This document shows, piece by piece, positions 7,066 through 10,679 of a stretch of DNA of 10,679 bases. A program made the translations under genes and the position numbers. Position 1 is the first letter of the stretch. Each line of letters starts with the position of its first letter. The notes under the pieces are model-generated. The model was not told where the DNA came from. It saw only the letters and a program-made list of their open reading frames with translations, and made no database searches. The stretch is from an uncultured Collinsella sp. (GTDB lineage: Bacteria; Actinomycetota; Coriobacteriia; Coriobacteriales; Coriobacteriaceae): contig CABRZN010000064.1 in NCBI GenBank assembly GCA_902475445.1, forward strand, positions 1 to 10,679, written 5' to 3'.

Positions 7066-7443
7066 ATGGCCCTGCGTGAATCTGGAGAAGACTATCTCGA
7101 ATCTATTTATGTGCTCTCGGAGCGCCAGGGCGTCGTTCGCTCGATTGACGTTGCCGAATACCTGGGCGTAACCAAGGCAAGCGTCTCTAAAGCCATGGCG
7201 ACGCTGGAAAGCAACGGCTACGTGGAGATGGGCAAACGCGATGTGCATCTGACGGAACGCGGTCTTGAGGTTGCCCGTCAAATGTGGGAGCGCCACTGCT
7301 TTTTCGTGCGGTTGCTCGAGGACGCAGGCGTTTCGGCAGAGGTTGCCTCGCAAGAGGGCTGCCACATGGAGCACTGCCTGAGCGAGGAAAGCTTTGAGAA
7401 GCTGAGGGCGATGCTGGGACGGGACAGCGACCGGGACCAGTAG
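7066..7443 (+). CDS. DtxR/MntR-family metal-dependent transcriptional regulator
   Basis: A 125-aa cytoplasmic DNA-binding protein with the two domains of the short, MntR-like branch and no SH3 domain. Residues 1-72 form the winged helix-turn-helix (VAEYLGVTKASVSKAMATLESNGYV, 29-53); 73-115 form the dimerisation and metal domain. By alignment to Bacillus subtilis MntR, Asp9, Glu12, His77, Glu102 and His103 match metal ligands. The MntR Glu99 position is Cys99, in EGCHMEH (97-103), like the Cys102 of DtxR in ACRWEH. So the site mixes Mn- and Fe-type features, and the metal (Mn2+, Fe2+) cannot be fixed. GAAAGG lies 6 nt before the ATG. It is a single gene facing the metal-efflux ATPase, with a large hairpin between them. 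Its targets are unknown. Confidence 0.85.
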   Translation: MALRESGEDYLESIYVLSERQGVVRSIDVAEYLGVTKASVSKAMATLESNGYVEMGKRDVHLTERGLEVARQMWERHCFFVRLLEDAGVSAEVASQEGCHMEHCLSEESFEKLRAMLGRDSDRDQ

Positions 7444-7521
7444 CCCCGCCAACCAAGTCCAACTCAGACAAGGAACCCCGCCACCAAGCGATGCCCAAGA
7501 ACCGCCAGCAACGTTACCGCA

Positions 7522-7650
7522 GGCCGGGACCGGGCTTGGTTTTGAAAACACTCCGCAGACCAGAAGCGCCCCCGTTCGTAGCTCCGAAGGAGCAGAACGG
7601 GGGCGCTTCATTGGTCGAGGACGTTTTCAAAACCAAGCCCGGTCCCGGCC
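7522..7650. repeat. 129-nt nested inverted repeat, likely bidirectional terminator
   Basis: The outer arms 7522-7549 and 7623-7650 are perfectly complementary over 28 bp. Inside, 7563-7577 pairs perfectly with 7595-7609 (15 bp) and is extended by 7558-7562 with 7612-7616 around a 2-nt bulge. At the centre GCTCC (7581-7585) pairs with GGAGC (7589-7593). Almost the whole element can fold into one long hairpin from either strand. It sits between two convergent genes (stops at 7443 and 7667), where a bidirectional terminator is expected; a TTTTC follows the inner stem on each strand. No target-site duplication is evident at its ends. Confidence 0.8.
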
Positions 7651-7666
7651 GGAGGGACCACAGGCG

Positions 7667-9619
7667 CTACAGGTTCTTGACACCCATCGCGCGCATGGCG
7701 TTCAGGATAGCGATGATCGCCACGCCTACGTCGCCAAAGACGGCAAGCCACATATTGGCGATACCCAGCGCTGCCAGCACAAGGATCAGCAGCTTAATGC
7801 CCAGCGCAAAGATTATGTTCTGCCAAACAATCGACATGGTCTTGCGCGCCACGCGGATCGCGCGGGAAATGTTGGACGGCTTGTCGTCCATCAGCACCAC
7901 GTCGGCGGCCTCGATCGCGGCGTCGGAGCCCATGGCGCCCATGGCAATGCCCACATCGGCGCGCGTAAGCACAGGAGCGTCGTTGATACCGTCGCCGACA
8001 AAGGCGAGCTTGCCCTTGCCACTTTCGGCCGCGAGTAGCGCCTCAACGCGCTCGACCTTGTCGCCCGGCAGGAGCTGCGCGTGGAACTCGTCGAGACCGA
8101 GTTGCTTGGCCACAGACGCTGCAACCTCCTCGCGGTCGCCCGTGAGCATGACGGTGCGGTTGATACCGGCGGCATGCAGGTCGCGAATCGTTTGCTCCGC
8201 ATCGGCCTTAACGGTGTCTGCAATCACGATGTGGCCGGCGTACACGCCGTCAACGAGCACGTGGAGGATCGTGCCGACAACCTCACAGTCCGGTGCTTCA
8301 ACGCCGGCCGCGGCGAGCATCTTGGCGTTGCCAACGACGACGTGCTTGCCGTCGATGGTTGCCGTCACGCCGTGGCCCGCGTCGTTGGCGGAGTCGCTCA
8401 CGCGCTTGGGGTCGACCTCGCCCTGGTAGGCGTCGCGCACGGACTGCGCGATGGGGTGATCGGAGAACGACTCAGCAAGGGCTGCGACTTCGAGCAGCGA
8501 CTGCTCGGTATAGCCAGCCTCGGGGTGCACCGCGACGACTGAGAACGTGCCGTTGGTGAGGGTGCCCGTTTTGTCGAAGACGATGGTGTCCACGTCGGCG
8601 AGCGTCTCGAGGTAGTTGGAGCCCTTGATGAGAACGCCCAGCTTGGACGCGCCGCCGATGCCGCCAAAGAAACTCAACGGTACGCTGATCACGAGGGCGC
8701 ACGGGCAGCTGACGACCAGGAAGGTCAGGCCGCGCAGGATCCAATCGGACCAAGCGCCAGTCACCAGGCCGCCGCCAAGCGCGAGCACCGCGGCAGCGCC
8801 AGTGACGGCGGGGGTGTAGACGCGGGCAAAGCGCGTGATGAAGTTCTCGGTGCGCGCCTTCTTTTCGCTGGCATTCTCCACGAGCTCCAGAACACGCGCG
8901 ACGGTTGACTCGCCAAAGGGCTTGGTGGTGCGCACGTGGATGAGGCCCGTCATGTTGATGCAACCGCTGATGATATCGTCGCCGGTCTTGGCCGGGCGGG
9001 GGACCGACTCGCCCGTGAGTGCGGCGGTGTCGAGCTGGGTTTCGCCCTCGACGATGACGCCGTCGATAGGCACGCGCTCGCCGGGCTTGACGACGATGAC
9101 GGTGCCGACGGCGATGTCATCGGGAAAGACCTGTTCGAGTGTGCCGTCGGCTTGCTCGACGTTGGCGTAGTCGGGCGCGATGTCCATCATGGCACTGATC
9201 GACTTGCGGCTCTTGCCCACGGCGTATGCCTGGAACAGCTCACCGACCTGGTAGAACAGCATGACGGCGGCGCCTTCGGCCATGTGCGGATCGGTGTCGG
9301 GGAAGAGCACCATGGCAAACGCGCCGATGGTTGCGACGGCCATGAGGAAGCTCTCGTCGAACGCCTTGCCGCGGCGGATGTTGTTGAACGCCTTCTGGAG
9401 CACGTCGTAGCCGGCAATTAGGAACGGCATCAGGAACAGCACGAAGCTGGCGTAGATGTCACCCGGGGTGCCGAATGCAGCGGTAAGGGCGCCGAGCTCG
9501 TCGAGGGCATAAACAACGGCAAAAATGCCCAGTGCTACCAGGATGCGGTTGCGCTTGTGCTCAAGGGACTCTTTCTTCTTGCGCTTCTTCTTTTTCTTTT
9601 TGGGATCGGCGGCTGCCAT
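7667..9619 (-). CDS. P1B-type heavy-metal-exporting ATPase (Zn/Cd/Pb type, ZntA/CadA-like)
   Basis: A 650-aa membrane pump that exports soft divalent metals with ATP. Motifs are intact: TGES (202-205) of the actuator, the membrane metal site CPC (305-307) in SCPCALVISVP, phosphorylated Asp349 in DKTGT, His388-Pro389 of the nucleotide domain and GDGIND (542-547). Lys609 in the penultimate helix and Asp630 in DVG of the last helix match the P1B-2 group (Zn2+, Cd2+, Pb2+), not the copper pumps. It has no cytosolic HMA domain; instead residues 7-16 are nine lysines and one arginine, before the first helix at about 26-46. A separate HMA protein is encoded just upstream. GGGAGG lies 8 nt before the ATG, and an operator copy lies 23 bp before the ATG, so it is probably controlled by the ArsR-type repressor. 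Confidence 0.93.
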   Translation of the reverse strand: MAAADPKKKKKKRKKKESLEHKRNRILVALGIFAVVYALDELGALTAAFGTPGDIYASFVLFLMPFLIAGYDVLQKAFNNIRRGKAFDESFLMAVATIGAFAMVLFPDTDPHMAEGAAVMLFYQVGELFQAYAVGKSRKSISAMMDIAPDYANVEQADGTLEQVFPDDIAVGTVIVVKPGERVPIDGVIVEGETQLDTAALTGESVPRPAKTGDDIISGCINMTGLIHVRTTKPFGESTVARVLELVENASEKKARTENFITRFARVYTPAVTGAAAVLALGGGLVTGAWSDWILRGLTFLVVSCPCALVISVPLSFFGGIGGASKLGVLIKGSNYLETLADVDTIVFDKTGTLTNGTFSVVAVHPEAGYTEQSLLEVAALAESFSDHPIAQSVRDAYQGEVDPKRVSDSANDAGHGVTATIDGKHVVVGNAKMLAAAGVEAPDCEVVGTILHVLVDGVYAGHIVIADTVKADAEQTIRDLHAAGINRTVMLTGDREEVAASVAKQLGLDEFHAQLLPGDKVERVEALLAAESGKGKLAFVGDGINDAPVLTRADVGIAMGAMGSDAAIEAADVVLMDDKPSNISRAIRVARKTMSIVWQNIIFALGIKLLILVLAALGIANMWLAVFGDVGVAIIAILNAMRAMGVKNL

Positions 9620-9641
9620 GATTCAAACCTCCCATTTGAGT

Positions 9642-9661
9642 GTATGAACACTTGCTCATAT
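9642..9661 (-). promoter_or_regulatory. ArsR/SmtB-type operator O3 upstream of the ATPase
   Basis: A 9-2-9 imperfect dyad, GTATGAACA and TGCTCATAT separated by CT. Both half-sites fit ATATGARCR, the half-site of the two operators before arsR. It lies 22 bp upstream of the ATPase ATG and 8 bp from its ribosome binding site. No clear -35/-10 pair was found here, so whether it blocks a local promoter or elongation is open. Confidence 0.7.
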
Positions 9662-9674
9662 AATTTTGCGAGCA

Positions 9675-9697
9675 AAGGCCGCGGCAAGCGCGGCCTT
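9675..9697 (-). terminator. Hairpin between the HMA gene and the ATPase gene
   Basis: A perfect 9-bp GC-rich stem (9675-9683 with 9689-9697) with a 5-nt loop lies 21 bp after the HMA stop. Read on the minus strand it is followed by only a short T-run (CCTTTGCT), so it would be a weak terminator or a processing site. It would reduce read-through from arsR-HMA into the ATPase and fits with the ATPase having its own operator. Confidence 0.5.
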
Positions 9698-9718
9698 GCA
9701 GGTCAACGTATGCGCGGG

Positions 9719-9937
9719 TTAGAGAATGATCTCGCAGTCCGGCTCGGCGTCGGCCGTAAACTCAACAACGTGGTTGAGCACTTCGTCGAACTCAACATCA
9801 TCGGCCTCGAGCGTCAGCTTCTGGGTCATAAAGTTGACGGACACGGATTTAACGCCCTCGAGCTTGGCCAGCTCGTCCTGAAGTTCACGCGCGCAGTTTG
9901 CGCAATCGATCTCGTCGAGCTTGAACTGCTTTTTCAT
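9719..9937 (-). CDS. Free-standing heavy-metal-associated (HMA) domain protein
   Basis: A 72-aa cytosolic protein made of one ferredoxin-like HMA domain, as in metallochaperones and the N-termini of P1B ATPases. The metal motif is DCANC (11-15), with Cys12 and Cys15. The DCxxC form resembles the ZntA/CadA N-terminal domain more than the copper MTCxxC form. A third cysteine, Cys68 near the end in EPDCEIIL, is next to acidic residues and could complete a Zn site. AAAGGA lies about 7 nt before the ATG. It follows arsR by 63 bp and precedes the ATPase that lacks such a domain, so it likely acts with that pump as a detached metal-binding domain or metal carrier. It could instead simply buffer metal. 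Confidence 0.88.
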   Translation of the reverse strand: MKKQFKLDEIDCANCARELQDELAKLEGVKSVSVNFMTQKLTLEADDVEFDEVLNHVVEFTADAEPDCEIIL

Positions 9938-10000
9938 GGTGGGTTCCTTTCCCTGTGTTAGCGGTCTGGGTGCCGGCCGCGCTGATACCGTGGTTGATTG

Positions 10001-10366
10001 CTATTCGCAGATATGGCTCATGCCCTGGTTAAGCATGGTGTAGACGTGATCGTCGGCGAGCGAGTAGAGAATGTTGCGGCCGTCGCGGCGGAACTTGACC
10101 AGGTGCGACTGCTTAAGCGTGCGCAGCTGGTGCGACACCGCAGACTGCGAGGTTGCGGTCGCTTCGGCGATGTCGGCCACGCAGAGCTCGCGGCCCATGA
10201 GGGCATAGAGAATCTTGATGCGCGTGGTGTCGCTGAAGACCTTGAACAGGTCGGCAAGGTCGTAGAGAAGCTCCTCGTCGGGAAGGTCCTCGGGCGAGCA
10301 GGTGGTGGGGATCACGGGCTCGGTGGCCTCGATGCCAGTCTTTGTTTCATCAGCGTGGCTGCTCAT
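10001..10366 (-). CDS. ArsR/SmtB-family metal-sensing repressor (zinc-type)
   Basis: A 121-aa winged-helix repressor that leaves DNA on binding metal. The core runs from about residue 32 to 121, with the recognition helix in SQSAVSHQLRTLK (73-85) and the wing near 91-101. The C-terminal helix has Asp105, His107, His118 and Glu121 with exactly the spacing of the SmtB alpha-5 zinc ligands (D104, H106, H117, E120). The alpha-3 site of CadC/ArsR (CVC) is reduced to one Cys62 in ELCVAD; Cys23 is in the N-terminal tail. This favours a Zn(II) (or Co(II)) sensor of the SmtB/CzrA/ZiaR kind. AAAGGA lies 7 nt before the ATG. It is first in its operon, with two operators in its promoter, so autoregulation is likely. 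Confidence 0.93.
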   Translation of the reverse strand: MSSHADETKTGIEATEPVIPTTCSPEDLPDEELLYDLADLFKVFSDTTRIKILYALMGRELCVADIAEATATSQSAVSHQLRTLKQSHLVKFRRDGRNILYSLADDHVYTMLNQGMSHICE

Positions 10367-10380
10367 TGCAATATCCTTTC

Positions 10381-10400
10381 ATATGAACATGCGCTCATAT
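10381..10400 (-). promoter_or_regulatory. ArsR/SmtB-type operator O1 in the arsR leader
   Basis: A 9-2-9 dyad, ATATGAACA and CGCTCATAT around TG. It lies between the predicted arsR transcription start (about 10406) and the ribosome binding site. Its sequence is the exact reverse complement of O2, and the identity extends to 23-bp arms (10380-10402 and 10414-10436). Confidence 0.75.
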
Positions 10401-10412
10401 AACTTACTTCCG

Positions 10413-10440
10413 ATTATATGAGCGCATGTTCATATGTCAA
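10413..10440 (-). promoter_or_regulatory. Consensus sigma-70 promoter of arsR with operator O2 in the spacer
   Basis: Read on the minus strand, TTGACA (10440-10435) and TATAAT (10418-10413) are perfect consensus hexamers 16 bp apart. The 20-bp operator O2 (10416-10435) fills the whole spacer and overlaps both hexamers, so bound repressor would exclude RNA polymerase. The start point is predicted near 10406, giving a leader of about 40 nt. Confidence 0.8.
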
Positions 10441-10596
10441 TGACGTTCAGGTAATTCGTCGCACAAAATGATGGGGAATAGTGGACGAGATTCCGGACTG
10501 AGCGGTTTTGATAGCCGATGCCGGGGTGGGTGCCCCCGCGCCGTGCAAAAATTGGAGTATTCTGCAACTATAGGGTAGCGCGCAGAGATGTGGTGT

Positions 10597-10622
10597 AAGA
10601 GGCGGGGCATGCCCCGCCTCTT
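10597..10622. terminator. 26-bp perfect palindrome, terminator-like
   Basis: AAGAGGCGGGGCA and its exact complement meet with no spacer. On the plus strand it is followed by a pyrimidine/T-rich tract (CTCTTTCTT to 10630), as in a terminator, although no plus-strand gene ends nearby. On the minus strand it lies 28 bp after a possible gene end at 10651, but has no T-run in that direction. Confidence 0.5.
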
Positions 10623-10650
10623 CTCTTTCTTGAAAGGGAGGGGACACCGC

Positions 10651-10679
10651 CTAGAATTCGTCGTTGGAGTAATGAAGGT
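10651..10679 (-). CDS. Possible 3' end of a minus-strand gene (partial)
   Basis: A TAG on the minus strand at 10653-10651 is preceded by eight in-frame codons that read LHYSNDEF to the window edge. A hydrophilic, acidic end followed by a strong hairpin is consistent with a gene terminus, but eight codons are too few to be sure and no family can be named. Confidence 0.3.

Noticed and set aside
7522..7650. Insertion sequence or CRISPR-like array
   Set aside because: There is no transposase, no target-site duplication and no regularly spaced direct repeats; the structure is a single nested inverted repeat.
7491..8429. 312-aa plus-strand open frame through the large hairpin
   Set aside because: It runs through both hairpin arms and then antisense to the conserved end of the metal ATPase; its Ser/Ala/Thr-rich product has no recognisable domain.
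10447..10647. 66-aa minus-strand open frame at the right edge
   Set aside because: It crosses the palindrome, has an unnatural Pro/His/Ala composition and no supporting ribosome binding site.

Overview
The window looks like chromosomal DNA of a high-GC Gram-positive anaerobe of the Coriobacteriia, most likely Collinsella or a close relative. This is inferred from the strong G/C third-position bias, the actinobacterial style of the proteins, and short G-rich inverted repeats between genes. No rRNA or other marker gene confirms it.

Layout, left to right. (1) 1-57: the last codons of an unidentified plus-strand gene, then about 290 bp without a gene that carries a long imperfect inverted repeat and a possible PHO-box-like direct repeat. 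(2) 351-4013: a tightly packed plus-strand phosphate-uptake operon, pstS-pstC-pstA-pstB, closed by a strong terminator. PstS is predicted to be a Tat-exported lipoprotein. No phoU follows pstB. (3) 4217-6853: an ABC-F ATPase of the Uup type followed, 6 bp later, by a Cof-type HAD phosphatase. (4) 7066-7443: a small DtxR/MntR-family metalloregulator whose metal ligands mix MntR-like and DtxR-like positions. (5) 7522-7650: a 129-nt nested hairpin with a perfect 28-bp outer stem, between convergent genes. (6) 10436 down to 7667, minus strand: a metal-efflux locus made of an ArsR/SmtB repressor with a complete alpha-5 zinc site, a free-standing 72-aa heavy-metal-associated (HMA) protein, and a P1B-type ATPase with a CPC motif that lacks its own HMA domain but has a lysine-rich N-terminus. 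(7) The right edge holds a palindrome and perhaps the last codons of another minus-strand gene.

The most informative regulatory finding is in the metal locus. Three copies of a 20-bp 9-2-9 dyad (half-site ATATGARCR) are present. Two are identical, in inverted orientation, around the arsR promoter; one of these fills the 16-bp spacer of a perfect TTGACA/TATAAT promoter. The third lies just upstream of the ATPase ribosome binding site, after a hairpin that probably ends the arsR-HMA transcript. This suggests a repressor that controls itself and the HMA protein from one promoter and the ATPase separately. Inferred function: excess Zn(II) (or Cd/Pb/Co) releases the repressor, and the small HMA protein may pass metal to the ATPase for export.

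No known system that would be wholly new (defence island, CRISPR, prophage, transposase) is present. The points of interest are the split metal-binding domain, the operator layout, the hybrid regulator and the intergenic inverted repeats.
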